Below, piece after piece: positions 54,242-63,777 of a DNA stretch of 64,000 bases. The number at the start of each line of letters is the position of its first letter. Position 1 is the stretch's first letter. The stretch spans positions 1,118,501 to 1,182,500 of the forward strand of contig NZ_QYUM01000003.1 of assembly GCF_003590775.1 (NCBI RefSeq), read 5' to 3'. A program made the position numbers and the translations under genes. This DNA comes from Sphingomonas cavernae. Its GTDB lineage: Bacteria > Pseudomonadota > Alphaproteobacteria > Sphingomonadales > Sphingomonadaceae. The notes under the pieces were generated by a model. It worked only from the letters and a program-made list of their open reading frames with translations. It searched no databases and was not told where the DNA came from.

Positions 54242-54981
54242 CGAAGGCCGCAACAGCGCAGCAGCCCGTGCCCGCGGGCGAGGGCCGCGCACCGCGCCAT
54301 GTCGCCATTATCATGGACGGCAATGGCCGCTGGGCGAAGAAGCGGCTGCTGCCGCGCGCTGCCGGTCACCGGCAGGGCGTGGAGGCGGCGCGTCGCGTCG
54401 TCCGCGCTGCGGGCGATCTGGGGCTCGAGGTGCTGACGCTCTATGCCTTTTCCTCGGAGAATTGGCGGCGTCCGGCGACCGAGATCAGCGATCTGATGGG
54501 GCTGCTGCGCCGCTTCATCCTCAATGATATCGATGAACTGGCCGAAGCTGGCGTGCGGCTGCGCATAATCGGTGACTATCAGGCGCTCGAGCCCGACGTC
54601 GTGGCGATGATCGACAGCGCGATCGCGCGTACCGCCGCGAACACCAGGACGACGCTCGTCATCGCGCTCAACTATGGCGCGCAGCAGGAGCTTGTCCGCG
54701 CGGCGCGGAGTCTTGCTGCCGACGCGGCTGCCGGCAAGCTCGATCCTGGTGCTATCGACATCACCGATATCGACGCGCGCCTCGACACCAGCGATCTCCC
54801 GCCTCTCGACCTGCTCATCCGCACATCAGGGGAAAAACGGCTCTCCAATTTTCTTCTGTGGCAGGCGGCCTATGCCGAACTGCTGTTCGTCGACACACTC
54901 TGGCCCGATTTCGACCGCGACGCGCTTGCCGAGGCGATCGCGCATTTCGGTCAGCGTGAGCGGCGTTTCGGGGGGCTATGA
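54238..54981 (+). CDS. uppS: isoprenyl transferase (undecaprenyl diphosphate synthase)
   Basis: cis-Prenyltransferase that condenses isopentenyl units onto farnesyl diphosphate to give the C55 carrier for peptidoglycan and surface glycans. The 247-aa protein has [16 protein letters not shown] (catalytic Asp), [34 protein letters not shown] and [23 protein letters not shown] start within a GTGA overlap with frr; ATGA overlap with cdsA. Confidence 0.97.
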   Translation: MTKAATAQQPVPAGEGRAPRHVAIIMDGNGRWAKKRLLPRAAGHRQGVEAARRVVRAAGDLGLEVLTLYAFSSENWRRPATEISDLMGLLRRFILNDIDELAEAGVRLRIIGDYQALEPDVVAMIDSAIARTAANTRTTLVIALNYGAQQELVRAARSLAADAAAGKLDPGAIDITDIDARLDTSDLPPLDLLIRTSGEKRLSNFLLWQAAYAELLFVDTLWPDFDRDALAEAIAHFGQRERRFGGL

Positions 54982-55769
54982 GCGAACCCCCAAAGTCGGG
55001 CTGGGCCGCCGATCTTCCCCGCAGGGCACTGGTAGGCATCATTCTCGTCGCGGTGGCCGTGTTCGCGCTCGTCCAGGGCGGGATCGCGCTATGGGTGCTG
55101 ACCAGCGTCATGGCGCTGCTGATGATGATGGAATGGGCGGAACTGGCCAAGGTCGACCCGAAGCTCAAGCAGCTTTCGATGTTCGCGCTCTCGGTGCCGC
55201 TGGCAATTCTTTCACCGCTCGCGGCAGGGCCCGATTTCTTCGCACTGGGACTGATCGCGGGTGCCGCCTTTTTCGTGACGATGGCGGCGCGTTCGCAGCA
55301 ACTTGGGATCGGCGTTGTCTATGCGGGAATTCCGGCAGCGTCACTGCTGTTTCTGCGCGATCAGGACAACGGGCTGGTCCTCGCCTTCTGGACGCTCGCG
55401 ATCGTCTGGGCGACCGACATCGGCGCCTATTTCGCGGGTCGGCTGATCGGTGGCCCCAAGCTCTGGCCCGCCGTGAGCCCGAGCAAGACCTGGGCGGGCC
55501 TTGGCGGCGGCATGGCCGCGGCGTTGCTGACGGGGCTGGCGTTTCATCACTGGGGCGCGTTGCCGCTGGGGCTCGCGCTGTCGAGCGCGGTGCTCGCGGT
55601 CGTCGCGCAAGGCGGGGACTTGTACGAGAGCGCTTTGAAGCGCAAGGCAGGCGTGAAGGACAGCGGCACCATCCTGCCCGGACATGGCGGCGTGCTCGAC
55701 CGGCTTGACGGCGTTGTTCCTGTCGCGCCGATGGTTGCGGTGCTGGTGTTAACGGAAACATTGCTGTGA
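54978..55769 (+). CDS. cdsA: phosphatidate cytidylyltransferase
   Basis: Integral membrane enzyme producing CDP-diacylglycerol from phosphatidate and CTP. It is 263 aa with about seven hydrophobic segments. The signature near the C-terminus includes SPSKTWAGLGGGMAAALLTG, GDLYESALKRKAGVKDSGTI and LPGHGGVLDRLDG. The product is used by PssA (49696). Both ends overlap their neighbours by 4 nt. Confidence 0.96.
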   Translation: MSEPPKSGWAADLPRRALVGIILVAVAVFALVQGGIALWVLTSVMALLMMMEWAELAKVDPKLKQLSMFALSVPLAILSPLAAGPDFFALGLIAGAAFFVTMAARSQQLGIGVVYAGIPAASLLFLRDQDNGLVLAFWTLAIVWATDIGAYFAGRLIGGPKLWPAVSPSKTWAGLGGGMAAALLTGLAFHHWGALPLGLALSSAVLAVVAQGGDLYESALKRKAGVKDSGTILPGHGGVLDRLDGVVPVAPMVAVLVLTETLL

Positions 55770-56923
55770 AGCATGTCACGATATTGGGCGCTACGGGATC
55801 GGTGGGCCGATCGACGCTCGACCTTGTCGAGCGTGCGCCTGACGAATTCCACGTTGAAGCGCTGACCGCCAATAGCGATGTCGCGGGTCTGGCTGCGGCC
55901 GCACGACGTACGCGCGCCCGGATAGCAGTGATCGCCGACGATGCGCGCTATGAAGCGCTCAAGGAGGCGCTTGCGGGCAGCGGGGTCGAGGCTGCGGCGG
56001 GCGCCAGTGCGGTCGCCGATGCAGCGGCGCGCCCTGCCGACTGGACGATGGCCGCGATCGTCGGCTGCGCAGGACTCGCGCCCGTGATGGCGGTGGTCGA
56101 GCGCGGCGGCACGGTTGCGCTCGCCAACAAGGAAGCGCTGGTTTCTGCAGGCGCGTTGATGACAAGCGCGGTCGCGGCGCACGGCGCGACGCTGCTGCCC
56201 GTTGATTCCGAGCATAATGCGATCTTCCAATGCCTGGAAGCGCACGCACTCGAGCGTGTCCGTCGGATCATCCTGACCGCGAGCGGCGGACCATTCCGCA
56301 CCTGGTCGCGCGAGGCGATGGCCGTGGTCACGCCCGAGCAGGCGGTGAAGCATCCCAATTGGTCCATGGGCGCCAAGATCTCGATCGATTCGGCGACGAT
56401 GATGAACAAGGGTCTCGAATTGATCGAGGCGCATCACCTCTTCCCCGTCGGCACCGACAGGCTGGAAATCGTCGTCCATCCGCAATCGGTGATCCATTCG
56501 ATGGTGGAATATGTGGACGGCTCGGTGCTCGCCCAGCTTGGCACGCCCGACATGCGTACGCCGATCGCGCACAGTCTCGCCTGGCCGGAGAGGATGAAGA
56601 CGCCTTGCGAAAGCCTTGATTTTGCGAAGATCGCAAGGCTCGATTTCGAGGCGCCCGATCTCGAGCGCTTCCCCGCGCTGGCGGTGGCGCGTCGCGTCGT
56701 CGACGCCAATCCTGCCAAATCGGCAATACTGAATGCCGCGAACGAAATCGCTGTCGGCGCGTTCCTGGAACGGCGGATCGGCTTTCTGGAGATCGTGCCG
56801 GTTGTCGAGGCGACGCTGGAACGGTATGACCCGCCGGTTCCGGCTGCGCTCGAGGAAGTGTTCACGATCGACCGGGAAGCGCGCATCTTCGCGCAGGAAT
56901 GGATCGAGGCCAGAGCTTTTTGA
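55766..56923 (+). CDS. dxr: 1-deoxy-D-xylulose-5-phosphate reductoisomerase
   Basis: Second enzyme of the MEP isoprenoid pathway, the target of fosmidomycin. It is 385 aa: NADPH-binding KHVTILGATGSVGRSTLDLV, the metal/substrate loop LPVDSEHNAIFQCLE, ILTASGGPFR, HPNWSMGAKISIDSATMMNKGLE (read in two parts: HPNWSMGAKISIDSAT and MMNKGLE) and VVHPQSVIHSMVEYVDGSV. GTG start in a GTGA overlap with cdsA. Its isoprenoid product line feeds UppS encoded two genes upstream. Confidence 0.97.
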   Translation: MKHVTILGATGSVGRSTLDLVERAPDEFHVEALTANSDVAGLAAAARRTRARIAVIADDARYEALKEALAGSGVEAAAGASAVADAAARPADWTMAAIVGCAGLAPVMAVVERGGTVALANKEALVSAGALMTSAVAAHGATLLPVDSEHNAIFQCLEAHALERVRRIILTASGGPFRTWSREAMAVVTPEQAVKHPNWSMGAKISIDSATMMNKGLELIEAHHLFPVGTDRLEIVVHPQSVIHSMVEYVDGSVLAQLGTPDMRTPIAHSLAWPERMKTPCESLDFAKIARLDFEAPDLERFPALAVARRVVDANPAKSAILNAANEIAVGAFLERRIGFLEIVPVVEATLERYDPPVPAALEEVFTIDREARIFAQEWIEARAF

Positions 56924-58053
56924 CGGAAAATCCCGGTATCTTGCTGACTATATTGGCGTTCGTGCTCGTCATCGGGCCGCTCGTCTTCATTCACGAACTC
57001 GGTCACTATTTCGTGGGGCGCTGGTTCGGCGTCCACGCCGAGGCATTCTCGATCGGATTCGGCCGCGAAATCTTCGGCTGGACCGACAGGCGCGGGACAC
57101 GCTGGAAGGTGGGCTGGATGCCGCTGGGCGGCTATGTCCGCTTTGCCGGCGATATGAGCCCTGCCAGCGAGCCGACGGAGGAATGGAAGGCGCTTCCGCT
57201 TGGGGAGCGTTCGCGCACCTTCCAGGCCAAGCCCGTCTGGCAGCGCGCCCTGATCGTGCTTGCAGGACCCGTGACCAATTTCCTGTTCGCGCTCATCGTG
57301 CTTGCGGGCTTCGCCATGGCCTATGGGCAAAGTCAGACCCCTCCCGTGGTCGAGCGGCTCGTGGCAGGTTCTGCCGCTGAGAAAGGCGGGCTCAGGATCG
57401 GCGACAGGATTGCGGCGATCAACGGTCGCGGCATGGAGACTTTCGACGACATCGCCGGGTTCGTCCTCTATCGCCCTGATGAGCTTGTCCAAGTGGACAT
57501 TGTGCGCGGTGGCGTGGCGCAGCGCGTCGCTATCGAGACCGGCGTCAGGATCGAAAAGGACCGGTTTGGCAACGCATATCGTCTTGGTGTGCTCGGCATC
57601 TACTCGCCGCAAATGGTGATCCTGCCGGTAAGCGTTCTGGAGGCGCCGGGCGTGGCGGTCGAACGGACGGGCAAAATCCTGACGACAATGGTCGACACGC
57701 TCGGCCAGGTGATCACGGGCCGTCGCTCCGCCAAAGAGCTGGGGGGCCCACTCAAGATCGCGCAGGTTTCGGGTGAACAGGCGAACCGCGGCATCGAGGA
57801 CTTCATCTTCTTCGTCGCGCTGATTTCGATTAATCTGGGATTCATCAATTTGTTGCCAGTTCCCATGCTGGATGGCGGACATCTGCTCTTCTACGCGATC
57901 GAAGCGATCCGCCGGAAACCGGTGGGCGCGGCGGCGCAGGAATGGGCGTTCCGCTCGGGCCTGCTGGTGCTTCTGACGCTTATGATCTTCGTGACATTCA
58001 ACGATTTGTCGTCTTTCAAGGTCTGGGAAAGGCTGTCCGGCTTGATCGGCTGA
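56920..58053 (+). CDS. rseP: site-2 intramembrane protease RseP (RIP metalloprotease, M50)
   Basis: Inner-membrane zinc protease cutting transmembrane substrates such as anti-sigma factors. About 377 aa. HELGH zinc motif at residues 25-29 in FIHELGHYFVGRWFGVH, a central PDZ domain (about 120-215; VERLVAGSAAEKGGLRIGD), and the second active-site motif LLPVPMLDGGHLLFY in a later membrane helix. The start is uncertain. TTG 56920 would give the same 4-nt overlap seen at every upstream junction and has GAGG 9 nt before it. ATG 56899 would add seven residues and overlap dxr by 25 nt. Confidence 0.93.
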   Translation: MTENPGILLTILAFVLVIGPLVFIHELGHYFVGRWFGVHAEAFSIGFGREIFGWTDRRGTRWKVGWMPLGGYVRFAGDMSPASEPTEEWKALPLGERSRTFQAKPVWQRALIVLAGPVTNFLFALIVLAGFAMAYGQSQTPPVVERLVAGSAAEKGGLRIGDRIAAINGRGMETFDDIAGFVLYRPDELVQVDIVRGGVAQRVAIETGVRIEKDRFGNAYRLGVLGIYSPQMVILPVSVLEAPGVAVERTGKILTTMVDTLGQVITGRRSAKELGGPLKIAQVSGEQANRGIEDFIFFVALISINLGFINLLPVPMLDGGHLLFYAIEAIRRKPVGAAAQEWAFRSGLLVLLTLMIFVTFNDLSSFKVWERLSGLIG

Positions 58054-58127
58054 GGCTGATCGGGCAGGGCATGCTGCTATTCTGCCGCCTGAGGGGGCGG
58101 CGTGTAACTTTTTTAGGGTGGGAACGC

Positions 58128-60779
58128 GTGAAAGCGAATAACAAGACCAGCTTCGGCAAGCGCACCTCGGCCGCCCTGCTCGTGGGGACAGTGCTGGCGG
58201 GCCAGGCAGCGGTGGCGCAGGCGCAGCAGGCCGCGCCACAGACTGTGACGCCTCCTCGGGCGGTGCCGACAACAGGCCAACCCGCGCCGGCGCAGCCCGT
58301 GTCGCGCACGATCCGATCGATCAACGTGGTCGGCGCCCAGCGCCTCGAACCCGATACCGTCCGGTCGTATACCGCGCTGCGCGTCGGCGCGCCCTACACC
58401 AGCGAGACGATCGACCAGGCGCTCAAGGATCTGTTCGCGACCGAACTGTTCGCGGATGTCCAGATCCTCGATCCGGGCGGCAATGGCGAGCTGACCATCC
58501 AGGTTCGCGAGAACCCGGTGATCAACCGCATCATCCTCGAAGGCAACAAGCGCCTCAAGGAAGACAAGATCCGTCCCGAGATCCGGCTTGCCCCGCGCCA
58601 GATCTTCACGCGCACCAAGGCGCGCGCGGACGTTGCGCGCATCATCGAACTCTATCGCCGCCAGGGGCGCTTCGCCGCCACGGTCGAGCCCAAGATGGTC
58701 CAGCTCGACCAGAACCGCGTCGACATCGTCTTCGAGATCAACGAGGGCCCCAAGTCCAAGGTCCGCCAGATCAACATCCTCGGCAACGAGAAATTTGCCG
58801 ACGGCGACCTGCGCGGCCAGATGGCGACCAAACAGTCGCGCTTTTACCGTTTCTTCAGCTCAAGCGACAGCTATGACCCAGATCGTCTGGCCTATGACCA
58901 GCAAAAGCTCCGCCAGTTCTATCTGACCGAAGGCTATGCCGATTTCCGCGTGATATCGGCGGTGGCCGAGCTGACCCCCGACAAGCGCGACTTCATCATC
59001 ACCTATGTGGTGGAGGAAGGCGAACGCTACAAATTCGGCGATATCAACGTCGAGAGCGAGCTGCGCGACTTCAACTCCGATACCGTCAAGAGCCTGATCA
59101 AGATCAAGAAGGGCGACTGGTATAACGCCAAGGCGGTCGAGGACACGGTTGACGGCATTACCGAGACCGCGGGTCTGTTCGGTTACGCGTTTGCGGATGT
59201 CAGCCCCCAGTTCGACCGCGACAAAGACGCCAGGACCATGTCGCTGAACCTGAAGGTCGCGAATGCCCCGCGCGTTTATGTGGAGCGGATCGACATCAAC
59301 GGGAACACGCAGACACAGGACAAGGTGGTCCGCCGAGAATTCCGCCTTGCGGAAGGCGACGCCTTCAACAGCTTCCAGGTCAAGCGCTCGCAGGACCGCA
59401 TCAACTCGCTGGGCTTCTTCCAGGAAAATCTGGAGATCGAGCAAAAGCAGGGATCGGCGCCCGACCGCATCATCCTCGAAACCAATGTCGAGGAAAAATC
59501 GACCGGCGAGCTTCAGCTCTCGGCAGGTTTCTCAAGCCTTGAGCGTTTCATCATCAATGCCTCGATCACGCAGCGCAATTTCCGCGGCAAGGGCCAGTTG
59601 CTGCGCGCTGCGGTCAATTATTCGAGCTATTCCAAGTCGATCGAGCTGGGCTTCACCGAACCCTATTTCATGGACAAGAACATCGCGCTCGGCGGCGACA
59701 TCTTCCGGCGCGATTACAACTCGTTCCAATATGTCGGCAACAATGACCGCAATACGACCTATGAACAGGTCTCGACGGGATTAGGCGTTCGTCTTGGCGT
59801 GCCGATCACCGAGTTCTGGCAGGGGCAGTTGCGCTACGGTCTGACGTTCGACGATGTTACGCTCGACAAGGATCTGTTCTATCGGGACACCGATAACGAC
59901 GGTGATATCGAATGCGATCCCTTGCTCGCGGGCCGCTATCTGTGCGACGCGATCGGCAAGCGCACGACGTCGGCTGTGGGTTACACGCTCGCTTTCGACA
60001 ATACCAACAATCGCCTGCGCCCCTCGGCGGGCCACAGACTTAGCCTGACCCAGGACTTCGCGGGTCTGGGCGGGGACGTCAAATATCTGCGGACCATCGC
60101 GCGTGGGTCCAAATATTGGAACGTGCTGGGCGGCTTCATCTTCTCGCTCAGCGCCGAGGGCGGTTATATTCATTCGCTGGAAGGGCCGCGGACCGACGAT
60201 TCGGGCAATCCGATCGACCGTATCCGTTTGACCGACCGCTTCTTCCTGGGCGAGCCGCAGATCCGTGGCTTTGACATTCGCGGCGTCGGCCCGCGCATCA
60301 TTCGTCGTCCGCTCGTGAAGGATGATAGTGGCAACTATGTCCCGTCGGACGACAGCAACCAACGGACCGACGACGCGTTGGGTGGCCGGGCTTACTATCT
60401 GGCGCGCGCTGAGCTCGAGATTCCGCTTGGTTCGGGCGCTCGTGAACTTGGCTTGCGGCCGTCGATCTTTGTGGACGCCGGCGCAGTGTTTGGGCTGCTC
60501 GATCCCATTCCAACCGACTTTGCGGGTAGCTGCTCGTCAACGACCCAAACGGTGGACACTGCGACCCCGGGTGTTTGCCCAACCGGATTTACATATAATG
60601 AGAACGGCTTCGACGAGGAATATTTGGGCGATACGCCCAAGCCGCGCCTTTCGGTTGGTTTCGGTGTAAACTGGAATTCGCCGTTCGGTCCCTTCCGTAT
60701 CGACATCGCGAAGGCACTGCTCAAAGAACCAGGGGATGACACCAAATTGTTCACTTTCAACGTAGGGACTCAATTCTAA
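58128..60779 (+). CDS. bamA: outer-membrane protein assembly factor BamA
   Basis: Core barrel of the BAM complex that folds outer-membrane proteins. It is 883 aa: a signal peptide (SAALLVGTVLAGQAAVAQAQ), five POTRA repeats (about 55-460, starting IRSINVVGAQRLEPDTVRSY), and a 16-strand Omp85 barrel. The lid-lock motif region DRFFLGEPQIRGFDIRGVGP contains the RGF signature, and the C-terminus ends in Phe (LFTFNVGTQF). GTG 58128 is chosen because it begins the signal peptide and has AGGGTGGGA upstream; ATG 58071 would add 19 residues. The stop overlaps the ompH start by 1 nt. A SurA client-delivery partner is encoded at 243. Confidence 0.97.
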   Translation: MKANNKTSFGKRTSAALLVGTVLAGQAAVAQAQQAAPQTVTPPRAVPTTGQPAPAQPVSRTIRSINVVGAQRLEPDTVRSYTALRVGAPYTSETIDQALKDLFATELFADVQILDPGGNGELTIQVRENPVINRIILEGNKRLKEDKIRPEIRLAPRQIFTRTKARADVARIIELYRRQGRFAATVEPKMVQLDQNRVDIVFEINEGPKSKVRQINILGNEKFADGDLRGQMATKQSRFYRFFSSSDSYDPDRLAYDQQKLRQFYLTEGYADFRVISAVAELTPDKRDFIITYVVEEGERYKFGDINVESELRDFNSDTVKSLIKIKKGDWYNAKAVEDTVDGITETAGLFGYAFADVSPQFDRDKDARTMSLNLKVANAPRVYVERIDINGNTQTQDKVVRREFRLAEGDAFNSFQVKRSQDRINSLGFFQENLEIEQKQGSAPDRIILETNVEEKSTGELQLSAGFSSLERFIINASITQRNFRGKGQLLRAAVNYSSYSKSIELGFTEPYFMDKNIALGGDIFRRDYNSFQYVGNNDRNTTYEQVSTGLGVRLGVPITEFWQGQLRYGLTFDDVTLDKDLFYRDTDNDGDIECDPLLAGRYLCDAIGKRTTSAVGYTLAFDNTNNRLRPSAGHRLSLTQDFAGLGGDVKYLRTIARGSKYWNVLGGFIFSLSAEGGYIHSLEGPRTDDSGNPIDRIRLTDRFFLGEPQIRGFDIRGVGPRIIRRPLVKDDSGNYVPSDDSNQRTDDALGGRAYYLARAELEIPLGSGARELGLRPSIFVDAGAVFGLLDPIPTDFAGSCSSTTQTVDTATPGVCPTGFTYNENGFDEEYLGDTPKPRLSVGFGVNWNSPFGPFRIDIAKALLKEPGDDTKLFTFNVGTQF

Positions 60780-61378
60780 TGACCAAGATTATCGTTACTG
60801 CAGCGCTCTCGGCGCTCGCAATCGCAACCCCGTTCGCCGCGCAGGCGCAGAAGCTCAACCCCGCGGTGATCGCGGTGGTCAACAACGAACGCGTGTTCAC
60901 CGAATGCACCGCCTGCAAGGCCGCGCAAGCGCAGTTGCAGACGCAGCTCCAGCAGATCGAGCAACGCGCGCAGCAGCTCGGCCAGCCGCTCCAGACCGAG
61001 GCGCAGTCGCTTGAGGCCGCCGTCAAGGCGCTGAACGGCAAGCAGCCCGACGCGGCGATGCAGCAGCGCGCGACCGCCTTCCAGCAGAAGCAGGGTGCCG
61101 CGCAGAAGGAAATCTCGGATCGTCAGCAGACCTTTCAGCGCAACCGCGCGTTTGTCGCGCAGCAGATCCAGGCCAAGCTCAATCCGATCGTCCAGCAGGT
61201 GATGACCGCACGCGGCGCGACTGTTGCGCTCGACACGCAGGCGACGCTGGCGAGCGCGGCGTCGATCGACGTGACCAACGACGTGCTGGCGCAGCTCAAC
61301 CAGCAGCTCCCCAGCGTCAGCACGACGGCGCCGGCGCCTGCGGCACAGCCCGCGCAGCCGCAGCCTCAGGGCCGCTGA
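60779..61378 (+). CDS. skp: OmpH/Skp family periplasmic chaperone
   Basis: Trimeric periplasmic chaperone holding unfolded outer-membrane proteins. The 199-aa protein has a signal peptide (IIVTAALSALAIATPFAAQA). A Gln/Ala-rich coiled-coil follows (about 45-150; AQAQLQTQLQQIEQRAQQLG, QQKQGAAQKEISDRQQTFQR), which forms the tentacles, and then a Pro/Ala tail. The very high Gln content is unusual but consistent with the coiled-coil. It overlaps the bamA stop by one base, so the two are coupled. Skp is normally followed by lpxD; here fabZ comes next. Confidence 0.9.
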   Translation: MTKIIVTAALSALAIATPFAAQAQKLNPAVIAVVNNERVFTECTACKAAQAQLQTQLQQIEQRAQQLGQPLQTEAQSLEAAVKALNGKQPDAAMQQRATAFQQKQGAAQKEISDRQQTFQRNRAFVAQQIQAKLNPIVQQVMTARGATVALDTQATLASAASIDVTNDVLAQLNQQLPSVSTTAPAPAAQPAQPQPQGR

Positions 61379-61387
61379 TCTGCGCGT

Positions 61388-61867
61388 ATGAGCGAAGAAA
61401 CGACCGAAAAGGCCGCGATCGGCCCGCTTGATATCAAGCGGGTCCTCGCGGCCTTGCCGCACCGTTATCCGATGCTGCTGGTCGACCGTGTCGAGGAGAT
61501 TATCCCCGATCGGTCGATCTCCGCAATCAAGGCGGTGTCGTTCAACGAGGGCTTTTTCCAGGGGCATTTCCCCGGCCGCCCGATCATGCCCGGCGTACTG
61601 ATCGTCGAGGCGCTGGCGCAGGCGGCGGGAATTCTGGCGGTCGAATCGCTCGGCCTCGCGGGTTCGGGCAAGCTCGTTTATTTCATGGCAATCGAGGGCG
61701 CGAAGTTCCGCACCCCCGTTGAGCCGGGCGTGCTGCTGCGGCTCGAGGTCGAATTCGTTCAGAAGCGCGCAAGCGTCTGCAAGTTCGCTGGACGCGCTCT
61801 GATCGACGGCAAGGTTGCCGCTGAGGCAAACTTCACCGCGATGATCGCGGACCCGCCGGCGGCATGA
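61388..61867 (+). CDS. fabZ: 3-hydroxyacyl-ACP dehydratase FabZ
   Basis: Hot-dog fold dehydratase of fatty acid elongation. It is 159 aa with the catalytic His60 in [20 protein letters not shown] and Glu74 in VEALAQ, plus [16 protein letters not shown]. It lies 9 nt after ompH. In E. coli lpxD sits between skp and fabZ and lpxA/lpxB follow; none of these is present here, as rpmE is the next gene. fabZ therefore ends the cluster. Confidence 0.97.
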   Translation: MSEETTEKAAIGPLDIKRVLAALPHRYPMLLVDRVEEIIPDRSISAIKAVSFNEGFFQGHFPGRPIMPGVLIVEALAQAAGILAVESLGLAGSGKLVYFMAIEGAKFRTPVEPGVLLRLEVEFVQKRASVCKFAGRALIDGKVAAEANFTAMIADPPAA

Positions 61868-61880
61868 TGTCCGCACTCGA

Positions 61881-61960
61881 AGTGCTCCGGCGAATGCCGG
61901 AGCCCAGTGTGACAGACCCGGTGCCTGTGACTTCTGGACCCCGGCTTTCGCCGGGGTACT
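61881..61960. repeat. 80-bp paired palindromic element (copy 3)
   Basis: Arms 61881-61907 (core GCTCCGGCGAATGCCGGAGC) and 61934-61960 (core CCCCGGCTTTCGCCGGGG) around a 26-nt linker. It has the same total length and arm spacing as 9181-9260 and 21632-21711. It lies 14 nt after fabZ; the two arms have diverged from each other but each keeps its own palindrome. Confidence 0.88.
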
Positions 61961-62059
61961 CCGATGCTTCCTGCCTTGTAATTCGGCGGCCAACCGTCTA
62001 GAGCGCCGCCTTCGCATCCCCAGGCTGGTCGGAAACCAGCCAAATTCGGAGCATATGAC

Positions 62060-62290
62060 GTGAAAAAAGGCATTCATCCCGACTACCACATGATCAAGGT
62101 CCAGATGACCGACGGCACCGTCTACGAGACGCGCTCCACCTGGGGCTCGGAAGGCGAGACGATGGCGCTCGAGATCGACCCGCTGGCACACCCGGCCTGG
62201 ACCGGCGGCAACCAGCGCCTGCTCGATGCAGGTGGCCAGGTGGCGCGCTTCAACAAGCGCTTTGGCGGCCTTACGCTCGGCAAGAAGTAA
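62060..62290 (+). CDS. rpmE: 50S ribosomal protein L31 (zinc-free type)
   Basis: The 76-aa L31 begins [20 protein letters not shown] and contains [20 protein letters not shown] and HPAWTGG. It has no cysteine at all, so it is the C-minus form that does not bind zinc. GTG start at 62060 with GGAG about 10 nt upstream. Single gene downstream of the fabZ repeat. Confidence 0.95.
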   Translation: MKKGIHPDYHMIKVQMTDGTVYETRSTWGSEGETMALEIDPLAHPAWTGGNQRLLDAGGQVARFNKRFGGLTLGKK

Positions 62291-62315
62291 GTCGGTGCGG
62301 CAGAAGCGCGGAACG

Positions 62316-63626
62316 ATGCCCGCAAGGGTGGTCTCCGCGCTTCGCCCGTTGATCCTGTTGGCGCTGGCCGCGGCGACTCCCGTCGCGGCTGCGCCTGCTC
62401 GTGCGCCCGAAGATCGGACGATCGCGTCGATCCGCGCGCTGCCTGCATACAGGAAGGCGGCGCAGACGCTCTCAGCGCAGCATGACCGCTTTGTCGGCGA
62501 AATCATCGCGCTCACCGAAATTCCTTCGCCACCCTTTGGTGAAGCGAAGCGCGCCGCGGCGTATCGTGAAATGCTCGCCCGCCACGGCCTGACCGACATC
62601 GAGACCGATGCCGAGGGCAATGTCATGGGGCTCAGGCGCGGCACCGCGCCCGCAGGCGGCAAAGTGATCGTGGTGTCCGCGCATCTCGATACCGTCTTTC
62701 CCGCAGGCACCGATGTGAAGGTGCGCCGCGAAGGCACCAAGCTCCACGCGCCGGGCATCGGCGACGATTCGCGCGGGCTTGCGACGATGCTCGCCTGGAT
62801 CCGCGCGCTTGATGCCGCGAAGATACGAACAAGGCATGACGTTCTTTTCGTCGGCACTGTCGGTGAAGAGGGGCAGGGCGACCTGCGCGGCGTCCGCCAT
62901 TTCTTCACCCAGGGCAAATACAAGGACCGCGTCGCCGCCTTCTATTCGGTTGATGGCATCGATCCCGCGCAACTGACCCACGCAGCCGTGGGCTCGAAGC
63001 GCTACCGCGTCACTTTCAAAGGCCCGGGTGGTCATAGCTTCAGCGCTTTCGGAATCGTCAATCCGATGGCGGCTGCGGCGCGCGCGATCACCGATCTCTA
63101 CGAAATTGTGCCCCCCGCGCAGCCTAAGACGACCTATGCCGCGGCTGTGGTAGGTGGGGGCACCTCGGTCAATTCGATCCCCGATTCGGTGTTTGTCGAA
63201 TTCGACATGCGCTCCGAAAGCGCAGCGGAACTCGACGGTCTCGAAAAGCGCTTCCTTGCGACCGTCGATCGGGCGGTGGCTGCGGAGAACGCGGCGCGCT
63301 CGACGCGCGAGGGCGCGATAACCGCAGAGAAGAAGAAGATCGGGGACCGTCCTGCGGGTGTTACGTCACGCACCGCGCCGATCGTTACGTTCACCGCGGC
63401 CGCGGCGCGTGCGCAGGGCTTTTCGCCCGAATATGAAGCCTCGTCGACCGACGCCAATGTACCGATAAGCCTCGGCGTGCCGGCGATTACGATCGGCTCG
63501 GGCGGTACGGGCGAGCGCGCTCACTCGACGGATGAATATATCGACGTCGAGGCGACCGAGAGCCTGCGCGGCCTGCAGGTCGGGCTCCTCTCGCTGCTCG
63601 CTGTCGCAGGGATGGAGCGCCGCTGA
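62316..63626 (+). CDS. M20/M25/M40 family peptidase, exported
   Basis: A 436-aa co-catalytic zinc peptidase. The signal peptide is LRPLILLALAAATPVAAAPA. The catalytic domain has VVSAHLDTVFPAG (first His), HAPGIGDDSRGLATML (bridging Asp) and the general-base Glu pair in VGTVGEEGQGDLRG. The dimerisation domain lies about 220-320 (GPGGHSFSAFGIVNP). The final zinc His is probably in GERAHSTDEYIDV. Probably periplasmic; di- or tripeptide cleavage is the family inference. ATG 62316 is close to the signal peptide; GTG 62295 is an alternative. Confidence 0.88.
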   Translation: MPARVVSALRPLILLALAAATPVAAAPARAPEDRTIASIRALPAYRKAAQTLSAQHDRFVGEIIALTEIPSPPFGEAKRAAAYREMLARHGLTDIETDAEGNVMGLRRGTAPAGGKVIVVSAHLDTVFPAGTDVKVRREGTKLHAPGIGDDSRGLATMLAWIRALDAAKIRTRHDVLFVGTVGEEGQGDLRGVRHFFTQGKYKDRVAAFYSVDGIDPAQLTHAAVGSKRYRVTFKGPGGHSFSAFGIVNPMAAAARAITDLYEIVPPAQPKTTYAAAVVGGGTSVNSIPDSVFVEFDMRSESAAELDGLEKRFLATVDRAVAAENAARSTREGAITAEKKKIGDRPAGVTSRTAPIVTFTAAAARAQGFSPEYEASSTDANVPISLGVPAITIGSGGTGERAHSTDEYIDVEATESLRGLQVGLLSLLAVAGMERR

Positions 63627-63777
63627 AGCAACGACCGACGGTTGGCGTGATACGGATTCATGTGGGGCCGCGGCTCGCGCATCCATATATTCATCGGCCA
63701 CAGTGCGGGATTTTCCCGATCTACAGAACGCCCCGCCGGGTTCATTGATAGGTGAAACGGCGACAGGGTGATGTCCG

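Noticed and set aside
60776-62923. 715-codon minus-strand frame spanning ompH, fabZ and rpmE
   Set aside because: It crosses several well-supported genes and a repeat; not a real protein.
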